A stretch of 64,000 nucleotides of DNA from Amborella trichopoda (lineage: Eukaryota > Streptophyta > Magnoliopsida > Amborellales > Amborellaceae). Within the stretch, counting starts at the first letter, position 1, and each line of letters starts with the position of its first letter. The stretch is taken from NCBI RefSeq assembly GCF_000471905.2, contig NW_006499801.1, positions 1,140,133 to 1,204,132 of the forward strand, written 5' to 3'. Made by a program: the position numbers and the translations under genes. The notes beneath the pieces are model-generated. The model did not search any database and had not been told where the DNA came from. It saw nothing but the letters and a program-made list of their open reading frames with translations. Positions 24,301-33,586 of this stretch are shown one piece after another.

Positions 24301-25337
24301 TCATTAAATTTGTTAATACCAAAAAAATTGTGGTAGCGATATTCAATTTATTGTCATGAGTTGTATTTTTAATTTTATTTTGACTATAAAACATCAAACA
24401 CTAAACATAAGACAGATTCTCAGTATTTACATATTTTTGATACATTAATGAACAACCATAATGCAATTACCACTATTTTCTTTAGAAACCTAAAAACCTA
24501 TATTTTTGATAAGTTATTGTGATTTTTTTAAAAAAAAAAATTGGCTGAAACTGATAGATTCTCCGATCTACCAATCCAACACGATTTTTTGGGTAGTTGA
24601 CTTTGGCCACCGATCCATTTTTCTAAAATTTGATATTCCCTGTTAATCTCTCTCTCTTTCTCTCTCCATGCAATAATAATAGTTTCTCTCTTCATATAAT
24701 TATAGTTTCCAAGGTTTGAAAATTCGGAGATCTAGATTGCAATCGCCAAATCCAGATAAAAAATCATCGACGATGATCCAGATCTTTCAATATATTGGAA
24801 TCCTCCCCTCCCTGCCTCCCTACCTAAACGGTCGATTCCACTGTATAGAATCAACGATTTGCTGCAGTGGAACCATCGATTCCAATATTTGAGGCACCAA
24901 GTCACAAGCTTTCAAGACTTTAGACTCACATTTAGAACTTTTTGATCCATCTTGGGCCTTTTTTCAGAGAATTATTGCTCTAAAATGATTGCAAATTGCT
25001 TATATAACTATTATTCCATTGATTTTGAAAAACATTTGATTTGGCCATCAAAATCATGTGTTTTTTTAAGCTTCTGTAGAAATACGTCATTCTATCGATT
25101 TGTTATTATATGTCCTGAAATTTGTTTTATTTGGAGATAATTAAAACCTACAAAATATTCTATTGCTAATTTGTTCGATTAAACTTGTATTGCCCATCGA
25201 TTTTGCTTCCAAATCCAAGAAATCGAAAAAAAAATTGAACTTTTAACAGTCACCAAAAATCAAAGAAATCAATGAGTATTTCGGTTGATGTGGATCAAAT
25301 TTCAATGGAGTTTTTTTTATTTACAGAGCTTTAAGGC
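24301..25337. other. Intergenic, no gene seen
   Basis: AT-rich DNA. 24640-24715 repeats the minisatellite of 23335-23945, and both are followed by a TTTGAAAATTC word, so a block containing it was duplicated. Nothing else supported. Confidence 0.4.
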
Positions 25338-25346
25338 TTTGATATA
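25338..25346. repeat. Left target-site duplication of a family A MITE
   Basis: TTTGATATA directly left of the element at 25347-25701; the same nine bases recur at 25702-25710. Nine-base duplications are typical of Mutator-type transposition. Confidence 0.8.
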
Positions 25347-25701
25347 GGGGAAAAGTTTATAGAGCCGAGGTTCTAAACAATCAAATTAGAGCCTACCTCA
25401 AAAATTTCATTAGAAGAGATTGTTTTGATGCTCAAATATCCTCAAATTGATCATCTCAACATCAAGATGCATGGGCATGTGAAAAAAATGGATTTCAAGT
25501 TTTGGAAATACTGTATTTTGTAACGCATTTTTGGACCGTCAATTTTCATGTTTTCATATATCTACGGATCTACACTATTTTTGAAGTTTTAAACTTTATA
25601 AATAAAGTTGAAAATAAATTTTAAGGCTATCACAATGATTTTCAATATTAAAACCATATTTCTCTATGCTATTTAAAGGTAGGCTCTATACAAACTGCAC
25701 C
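25347..25701 (-). mobile_element. Family A MITE with perfect 9-bp target duplication
   Basis: It begins GGGGAAAAGTTTATAGAGCC then TCTAAACAATCAAATTAGAG and ends GGTAGGCTCTATACAAACTG + CACC. The internal order is TGATGCTCAAATATCC, TGATCATCTCAACATC, GGATTTCAAGTTTTGGAAAT, CATTTTTGGACCGTCAATTT, AAACTTTATAAATAAAGTTG. This 355-bp copy fixes the family A ends best. It has no coding capacity, so an autonomous partner must have moved it. Confidence 0.88.
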
Positions 25702-25710
25702 TTTGATATA
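25702..25710. repeat. Right target-site duplication
   Basis: TTTGATATA, identical to 25338-25346, flanking the family A element. Confidence 0.8.
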
Positions 25711-26114
25711 GATCAAGTGTATTTTATTTCCATTTTGTATGTTTTTCTACAATTTTTTTTTTTGCTTTGCATGAAGGTAGCACAAATTAGGATTTCCACC
25801 ATTTCAAATTGTTCATCCTCAAATTTGTACCATATTTATTGAAACTTGAATCAAAATGATCATATTGAATATGTCTTCTGTGTTACAGATTCAATACAAT
25901 GTTTAGAAATAGAAAATAGTATGGATTTTGGGCCAAAATACGTACTAGTTTTTGGGGATATTGAGTACTCTATTTTAAAAAAAATTAATAATTTTCTGAA
26001 AAAACTAGGGCTTTTGATGCATTTAGATTATTGATTTATATGGTGTGTGATTAATTTTTTTTATTTTTTTTAATTTTATGTCATTATTAGTTTTTTTAGA
26101 GAAAAACCTTTTGT

Positions 26115-26640
26115 TTGAAGATATTTTTTTAAAGTGTCATAGCATCGTTTTTATATTATAATTTGGCAGTGTTTTTAATAGTTTTTGTTAATATTTTTTA
26201 AAGTGTCATAGCATCGTTTTTATATTATAATTTGGTAGTGTTTTAATCATTTTTGTTATATGTTTGATGCAATATTATAATATTATATTATATTATATAT
26301 TAATAAGTAGATATTTTTAAAAATATTATAGTATTACATTATATTATATATTAATAAGTAGATATTTTTAAAAAGATTATAATATTATATTATATTATAT
26401 ATTAATAAGTAGATATTTTTAAAAATATTATAATATTATATTATATTATATTATATATTAATAAGTAGATATATTTTTAAAGTGTCATAGCATCATTTTT
26501 ATATTATAATTTGGTAGAGTTTTTAATAGTTTTTGTTATATGTTTGATGCAATATTATAAAATTATATTATTTTATATTATATATTAATAAGTAAATATT
26601 GTATTTTATTTATTAATTTATTTATATTATAAATTTCATA
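26115..26640. repeat. AT-rich nested tandem repeat
   Basis: Two interleaved units. One contains AAAGTGTCATAGCATCGTTT, TATTATAATTTGGTAGTG and TTTTTGTTATATGTTTGATG, and is seen three times (about 26130, 26200 and 26478). The other (TATATTAATAAGTAGATATT with a TATTATATTATA tail, about 60 bp) is seen four or five times between the second and third copies of the first. It looks like amplification inside a larger repeat. No coding role. Confidence 0.85.
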
Positions 26641-27917
26641 GTGTATTATTTTTGTTATAGTTGTAACTAACATTTTGTGCAAATTAAATGATATTATCAT
26701 GCAAAGTTTAAATTTTTTCATATTTGTATGTAAGATAATCGTAAAATATACACTAATAATTCTAATTTCAGAGTATAATGTTATAGTTGATTGGATTGTA
26801 ATAATTTTTTATGAACAAAGAGAATTAATAATATTTGATAAATTGGATCCCAATTTAGGTGAGGAAGGCCACTAAATTGGGCAAAGCACAATATTAGGGT
26901 GGGTAATGGTTCGATTGGCATTTTGGTTTCAAGGATTAGTACACTTTTGTAAGAACCGTTAAATGGACACCTGAACTCGAGGAGGAGAGAGAGATGGTTT
27001 CTGCCATTTCAGTTGAGTGAGAATAAGTATCTGTCATTTAAGTTGAAAAGGAAATCATTGTTTTTAATCTTGGTTGAAAAGGTTGAGAGGGAGACAATGG
27101 GGTCTGTCATTTTGGTTGAAAAGGAAATACCACAAATAACACAGAACCCACCACTCCCAATTTTTGTAAAATAATGAAAGTACAATTTTTGTAAAATAAT
27201 GAAAGTACATAATGCTTGATTTTTTTTTCTTTTTTGAAAACTCAAAATTATTAATTATTTTTTGAGGCCAAAACCATTCGATCCGGCCGATTCTACAATC
27301 TAAATCTCCAATCTGCCAATCCGACATGCTTTTTTAGATGTAGAGAAAAGAATAACAAATTAGAAAATAAAAACGAAAATGCATAATTGAGTGATTATAT
27401 CCGAGTCCACTTCAATATCTTTTAACATGATCAAACTTTTTAATCAAATATAATTCTCGGGTTCTGTTTACAATGGATATCTTCTCTTACAAATACAAAA
27501 CAAAGAATTAATAAAAATAAAATAATAAAAACAAACCACAAAAATAAACTCTCTCTAAAACTCACGTACATCTCTATATTCTTATTTTCTCTGGAGCATC
27601 CAAATCTCTTCCTTATCTCCCGAGTTAAATCTCTTTGAAGCTCTATATCTCTTTTTAAATTTTAGTTTCTATTCCTTAAAAGCCACATAAAAACTCAATA
27701 TTTATCTTTTTAAAACTAACCAAGCGACTTGCTACCCTATCATCAAAACAACTCAAGCACTAAAAATCTTCCCACCTAACTTATCCCAACCCACTTTTTA
27801 TTCCTAAAATAAAAATTAATTCATTAAAATAAAATTTTGATAACTTTAATTTTTATTTACATCAGATCCAAAAAATAAAATAAAATTTTGGTAACTACCT
27901 GGTCATGGATGACATTT
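26641..27917. other. Intergenic, no gene seen
   Basis: AT-rich. A short direct repeat at 27163-27207 (TTTTTGTAAAATAATGAAAG twice). Otherwise nothing supported. Confidence 0.4.
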
Positions 27918-28097
27918 TTTAAAGATGCGGTTTGAGGCTGTAAACAATCAAATTAGAGCCTGCCTTCAACTGGCATTGAGAAATGTGGTTTGACTACTTC
28001 AACTCTTGGATTAGCCTTAAAATATATTTTATCTTTAATAATAAAATTTAAAGCTTAAAAAATAGTGTAGATCGAGCCGATCTATGAAAATTTAATC
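27918..28097 (+). mobile_element. Family A MITE, left half (split by a LINE)
   Basis: GATGCGGTTTGAGGCTGTAA, ACAATCAAATTAGAGCCTGC, TGAGAAATGTGGTTTGACTA and GTGTAGATCGAGCCGATCTA follow family A up to CTATGAAAAT, where the LINE begins. The other half resumes at 33212. Confidence 0.8.
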
Positions 28098-28328
28098 CCT
28101 TTTGGATTTGCTTTCAAAACTTTAGATGGGGTGGCGGGAGGAAGTCTTGAAGTTGATGGGACTGATATCTTTGATTTCTTCTACCTTGTAAGGGAGAACT
28201 CTTCGTCCCAAGATGTTAAAGCCTCAATAGCCAAAAACGCCTTGGCCTCAACCTCAGCCTCAGCCTCTGGTGCATCTTTGGAAGGAATTTGAACTTCTTC
28301 ATCAATTATTGCAAATCCTTGTGGTGTT

Positions 28329-29111
28329 GTGCGGCTTGTGGTGCTGTTGGTTCATCGGAAAATCTTGGAGAGGTGTGTGCAACAGAAAGTCGGTGCTTTA
28401 TTCCTCGGTATCCTTTTTAAACCGAAGATGCATCCATTGGTTTTTAGGTTGGCTGTTGCTAAGGGTGTGGGGAAGAAGCCTCGATCCCGCTTTGATCCTT
28501 TGCATGTAGATCCCTTGGCCATAGTTGTTGTTGAAGAGGATTCCATGCCGAAGCCTTCTCCTCCTCTTTTGGCGCTTGAGCCAAGCTTTGATGATGAAGT
28601 AGCAGATGGTATATTGGTGGCCTTGGAATTAGCGGAAGCCACTCCTTTAGAGGTGGTGCCCCATGATGATCAGGTCCTTTCCCATCTTCTTTTGGAGGAT
28701 GGTCCTGGTCAGCCTTCGTTTGGGGTTCATAAGTCTTTGGATGATACACAGCTGGTTGAGAAGATGCTCTTCGACATGGGTATGGATGATGTGTCACTTG
28801 CAGTTGTGTTGGATGGGATTAAGGAGAGGCGACGAGCCAGGGGTTTAGTGGTTTCAACTGATGATGGTCATTTGAAAGGTCCTCTCATGATGCCGGTGAA
28901 AAACAAAAAGAAGAAGTTGGAGGAAAAAAAAATTGTTCGTGATACTCGTTTATCAGCCAGACTCCAAGCTAAATGTGTTATTAAGAAGGGCCCATCGAGA
29001 GCGATTGTCTTCCGTGATCACTCAGTGGTCAATGTGGACACTAAATCACGTTCTTCTTCCAGTGACGACGAACATGCTGTTGATTTCATGGTGGACGAGC
29101 TGCACCCCTGA
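28329..29111 (+). pseudogene. LINE ORF1-like remnant
   Basis: An open stretch of about 260 codons. Its start contains GILFKPKMHPLVFRLAVAKG and KKPRSRFDPLHVDP, typical of the region after the DUF4283/zinc-knuckle part in plant LINE ORF1 proteins; the rest is acidic and then basic (KNKKKKLEEKKIVRDTRLSA). No zinc-knuckle cysteines are seen. Probably the C-terminal part of a nucleic-acid-binding ORF1 protein; the true start is missing. Confidence 0.6.
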
Positions 29112-29910
29112 TTTTGGTCTTGATGGAACATATTCTTCTTTAAGGGGATTGGGTAGTCAGTTTAGGAAAATAAATGTTTATTTTCTTGTTACAAAGTTTA
29201 AACCAGTGATTCTGATTCTCCATGAGACAAAACTCCCTAGTCCTGATGTTGCAGGGGCTATGGAGATTTGGGGCTCGAGTGTTGTTGCTTTTGATGGTAT
29301 TGAAGCATGTGGAACATCTGGTGATTTGTGGGTCTTATGGGATCCAACAGTTATCCATAATTTTGCTATATTTAAACGTGATTTCTTTTTGCTTTTGGCT
29401 TTTTGTGGTCCTAAAGTTGGGTTTCAATGGGGCATTGTCAATGTGTATGGATCCTTTAGTGGGCTTTGAAAGAAAGTTTTCTTTTGGAGTTAAGTTATGT
29501 TATTCATTCTTTTGAATTTTCGGTTGTGGATGGTGGGGATTTCAATTTGATTTGTTGACCTGATGAGAGCTTGTTGGGTAATCCTATTAATTCTTCTATG
29601 ATATGTTTTAATAGGTTTATAGATAACCATTCTTTTATGAATCCCCCTATTATAGGGGCCAGGTTCACCTGGTCCAATAATAGTATGTCTAACTTGGCAA
29701 TGTTGGAATTAGATAGGTTTCTGTTCTCGATGGAATGGTTGGACGAGTACCCATTGTCTTTGGTGAGGGCACTGTCGAGATTGTCCTCAGATCATTGTCC
29801 CATCCTTCTTAATTCGGGGATCTTAAAAGGAGGTCCTAAAGCTTTTAGACTGGACTTGAGTTGGCTACAAGAAAAGCAGGTGGTTGACTTACTAGTGCTT
29901 GGCTGAATAT
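29112..29910 (+). pseudogene. LINE endonuclease (EEP) domain, frameshifted
   Basis: Pieces in two frames give SSLRGLGSQFRK, FKPVILILHETKLPSPDV, GIVNVYGSFSG (frame ends at 29469), then RFIDNHSFMNPPIIGARFTW, ELDRFLFSMEWLDEYP and LSRLSSDHCPILL. HETKL (usually QETKL), NVYG and SDHCPI are marks of APE-like LINE endonucleases, which nick the target DNA. A break at about 29470-29570 separates the halves. Confidence 0.85.
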
Positions 29911-30099
29911 AGTGGTGGAAGGCTCCATAGATTTCCAGCTGCATGGTAAGTTACTAAATATCAAGTGGAAACTTATTAGGTGGAAACAAGAAAATAAATT
30001 TGATGTTAAGGCAAGAATAGATGGAGTTTTGCTAGAATTGGAAACGATAGACATACCTCAGGGGTGATTTCTAAACAAATAGTTTTGGAGCATAATTTG

Positions 30100-31680
30100 A
30101 AGAGCTTGAAGTTGGAAAAGCTACGCAAATCTGAGGAGATTTATTGGAGGCAATGATCTAAAACAAAATGGCTTAAAGAAGAGGATCTCAACACCAAGTA
30201 TTTTCATGCAATTGCTAGTTCTAGAAAGAGGCAAAATGATGTTTTTGATTTATCAATTCCTGGTGTTAATTCAGAAAATGAAAGTGCAATTGAAAATGCT
30301 TTGGTGAACCATTTTAAAAAAGCTTTTACTAAAGAAGTTAATTTTACCCCATCTTTGAATAGAGTTCCCTTCAAAATGCTCTCTTTACAATTGATAAATT
30401 AACTAAAAAGGGAGGTTACAAGTGAGGAATTACAGAAAGCGGTTTTTGCCTTACCTGGTGACAACACCGAGACCTAATGGTTTTCCTTTGGCATTCTTTC
30501 CTAAATTTTGGTCGGTGGTTAAAGGGGAAGTCTTAGAATTTGTCAAAAGCTTTATGATCAAGTGTAAATTCTACTTTTTTAGCTTTGATTCGTAAGAGAG
30601 TGATGATTTCTAATCTCTCAGATATAAGGCCAATAAACTAGTTGATTAGCCTGTAGAAGATTATTGCTAAGGTGTTGGCAGAGAGACTATAGGTAGTTTT
30701 GTATTTTCTCATTTCTAGTACTCAATCTGCTTCATTCAGGATCATTAAATTACAGACAGTGTTTTGTTGGCTCAAGAATGCATTCACTTTAGAGTTATTA
30801 GTAAGAAGCCGGGTATCCTCTTTTAGTTGGATGTAGAAAAGGCATATGATCGGGTTGACTGAGGGGCCTTTTTAGAAATTTTGTGAGGTATTGGTTTTGG
30901 TGAGAGATGAAGATCTTGGATTTTTGGGTGCCTCTCCTCAGCACATTTCTCAGTCTTATTTAAAGGCAGTCTAGTGGGTTTCTATAATGCCTCTAGAGGG
31001 TTACGACAAGGGGAACCTTTGTCTCCTTTCCTCTATACAATCTATGCTGAATGTTTTAGTTTATTGCTAAATAGGTTGGAGAATGAATTTTAATAGATTT
31101 CAGGTTGCTAATTATGATATTCAAATATCTCAATCTTCAATATACTGATGATACCCTTATTTTCTGTGAGGCAGAGTCATTATAAGTTTCAAATATTGCA
31201 AGGTTTTTGGATATTTGTGAAGCCACTTTGGGCTTGAAAGTAAATTTTCATAAATCTTCCATGGTTGGGATTAGCTGTGATGGAGGGGTGATAGAGGAGT
31301 TCGCATCTATTATGGGCTGTAAGGTTGGATCCTTTCCTATTACTTATTTGGGTCTTCACATCTCTGATTCAAGGCTATCGATTACAGTTTGGGATATAGT
31401 GCTTGAAAGAGTTCAAATTAAATTGGATTTGTGGAAGTATAAGTATCTCTCTTTTGGTGGAATGGTTACTTTGTTAAAATCGTGTTTATTAAATCTCACA
31501 GTTTACCAAATGTCTCTGATTAATATGTCTGCTTCGGTTGCTCGAAAATTAGAAAAAATGATACGGGATTTTCTTTGGGGCTCTAATTCAGATGGGAGGA
31601 CGTTTCACTTGCTTAGATGGGATAGGGTGTGTACGTCTAAGAAAGAAGGTGGTTTGGAATTAAAGAGGAAATGTTTTTAA
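30100..31680 (+). pseudogene. LINE reverse transcriptase, multiply broken
   Basis: Fragments in order: KWLKEEDLNTKYFHAIASS, KIIAKVLAERL, LDVEKAYDRVD (palm, first Asp), ASRGLRQGEPLSPFL, and YTDDTLIFCE. The catalytic box is YTDD, where most plant LINEs have YADD. The last part, open from 31207, has GLKVNFHKSSMVGISCDG and SFPITYLGLHISDSRLSI. In-frame stops occur throughout 30150-31200. Confidence 0.88.
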
Positions 31681-31750
31681 TCAAGCACTTTTATACAAGT
31701 GGTGGTGGAGAAATTTAAAGCTAAAAAATCATCTTTGGTTCAAAGTTCTC

Positions 31751-33166
31751 TTGGCTGAGTATGGGATTGATATATTCCAAATGTGGTTGGGTAATGGGCA
31801 TGGAAGAGAGGTCTCACAGGTGTGGAAGGCTATATATAGATGCAAGCCGATTGTTTCAGGGTATTCAAGGTGGAACATTAGGTGTGGCAGTCAAGTATTT
31901 TTATGGCATCATAAATGGGTAGGGGAATTTCCTTTGAAAGTTGCTTTTCCTGATCTTTTTGGATTGGCAACCCAGCCTAACTTGACTATTCGTGATGCTA
32001 TAGAGAGGAGAGGTACGCAATATTCTTGGAATATCTCCCTCTCTTATGGCCATCTAAGTAACCACTTTCTTTCCCAATGTTGTGCTTTAATAGAAATTTT
32101 GGAAACTATTTATGTTGCTGGTGATGCAAAGGATGAAATTATTTGGGAGATTGCGAGTGATAGGATGTTTTCAGTTAAGTCCTGTCATAACTTACTGTTC
32201 CATGATATGCTAAGATGGTCTTATTCCATAGTGGCGTCTATTTGGAAATGGTCGATACCCCATAAGGTACAATGTTTTATTTGGCTTGCTTTTTTAAACA
32301 GGAGTTTAACCATCGATAATTTGATTAAAAGGGGGAAAATTTTGCTCAATGTATATTTGTTATGTAAAGAAGATGGGGAATCAAGGACACATACGTTGAT
32401 TCATTGTCCTTTTATAGCACGTGTTTGGTATTGACTGTTTTCCACTCTTGGGGTACATCTGGTACTCCCTCAAACGGCGGAAGGGATTGTTTCTCAGCTA
32501 TTTGTTGGCCATTTGCCAGCTATTGGTAAGGTTATATGGACGATATCTAAAGGGGTGATCCTGTAGGACATATGGAAGGAGAGGAATAGAAGAACCTTTG
32601 ATGGGAACTCTTTATCCTTTGAGAAGATTTTAACCAAAATTAAGCATTCTATTTGGTTGTGGTTGTCTGTGACTAAAGAAGGATGTGGGATTTCAATAGT
32701 TGATGTCATGACAAATCTTAACAATCTCTTTCTCATTGGGAATACACATATTAGACCAAAGTGTTTTTGGGTGGCACCTGCAGTTGCTGGAATTGGTAGT
32801 GTTGCGCACGATCCCTCGGGTTCTATTGTCTTCTCTTTTGCTAGTCCGAGTGGGATAAAAACAGCTAATTTTGCTGAATTGAGGGCTCTTTTGTGTGGAG
32901 TGAAAACTATGATTGATAAAAATATAATAACTAATATGTGGATTGAGGGGGATTCTTTGAATGTGATTAAGTGGTACAATAACGAATAGAAGGTTACGTG
33001 GGAGCTTCGGTCATTGTGGTTGCAAATTATGGATCTGGTTGAATCTATTTTTGTTTCTTTCATTCATGTGTACTGGGAAGCAAATTCCATTGCTGATTCT
33101 TTGGCCAAGGGAGGTGCTTGGTTGCTTTCTCTCTCGATTTCTTCTGATGTAAACTCTTTTATTTAG
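31751..33166 (+). pseudogene. LINE zf-RVT and RNase H C-terminal region
   Basis: 31751-32434 reads WLGNGHGREVSQVWKAIYRC, GSQVFLWHHKWVGEFPLK, IWKWSIPHKVQCFIWLAFLN and HTLIHCPFIARVWY, the zf-RVT zinc-binding pattern. 32760-33166 gives an RNase H-like fold: SVAHDPSGSIVFSFAS, NFAELRALLCGVKTM (Glu), MWIEGDSLNVIKWYNN (Asp), one stop, then VYWEANSIADSLAKGGAWLL (Asp). Ends at TAG 33164-33166. Confidence 0.85.
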
Positions 33167-33211
33167 TCATTGATAAAACTTTCAAATATTTGTCAAAAAA
33201 AAAAAACAAAA

Positions 33212-33412
33212 TATATTACAAGATGTATTATTTTCAAAACTTGAAATCTATTTTTTTTTTTGAAGCCCATAAATCGAGATTTTAAATTTGGATGTGGAGA
33301 TTATTAATTTGAGTATAATTGGGCATCAAAACAACTTTTTCTAATAAAATTTTTGAGGCAAGTTTGATGGTTTAGAGCGTAGGCACCAAATAAACTTTGC
33401 CCTTTAAAAAAG
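33212..33412 (+). mobile_element. Family A MITE, right half (after the LINE)
   Basis: AATATATTACAAGATGTATT, TTCAAAACTTGAAATCTATT, GGGCATCAAAACAACTTTTT, TTTTTGAGGCAAGTTTGATG and GTTTAGAGCGTAGGCACC continue family A from where the left half stopped at 28097. About 30 bases of the expected family A sequence are absent at the junction. Confidence 0.8.
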
Positions 33413-33473
33413 TTTCTCTCTCTTCAGCAGAATATTCTTTCTATGGTGACCAACGATAATCTTACAGAGGACA

Positions 33474-33480
33474 TATAAAA
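33474..33480 (+). promoter_or_regulatory. Possible TATA box of the DUF21 gene
   Basis: TATAAAA about 107 bases before the start ATG at 33587. A start of transcription near 33505-33515 would give a short 5'UTR with a GA-rich end. This is inferred from position and sequence only. The right end of the split MITE lies about 60 bases upstream. Confidence 0.45.
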
Positions 33481-33586
33481 CCAGAGCCCTGCAATCCTGG
33501 AACGACACCAATCGATTCCACGGGTTCCTCGTTGGAGTGAGAAACATTAATTTCTACAGAATTTTTAGAGAGAGAGACAGGGGGAG

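Larger units (their letters stand above)
28098..33210 (+). mobile_element. L1-type (non-LTR) LINE, dead, inserted in a family A MITE
   Basis: About 5.1 kb in the order ORF1-like part, endonuclease, reverse transcriptase, zf-RVT, RNase H, poly-A-rich end (A run about 33197-33206). This is the standard order of plant L1-type LINEs that copy themselves by target-primed reverse transcription. Many stops and frameshifts break the second ORF, so it cannot be active. The 5' end looks truncated within ORF1, since no CCHC zinc knuckle was found. Both flanks are halves of one family A MITE. The gene downstream (DUF21 protein) starts only about 380 bases after its end. Confidence 0.9.

Noticed and set aside
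32494-33063. 189-codon minus-strand frame across the LINE RNase H region
   Set aside because: Antisense shadow of the LINE; the plus strand carries the recognisable RNase H motifs.
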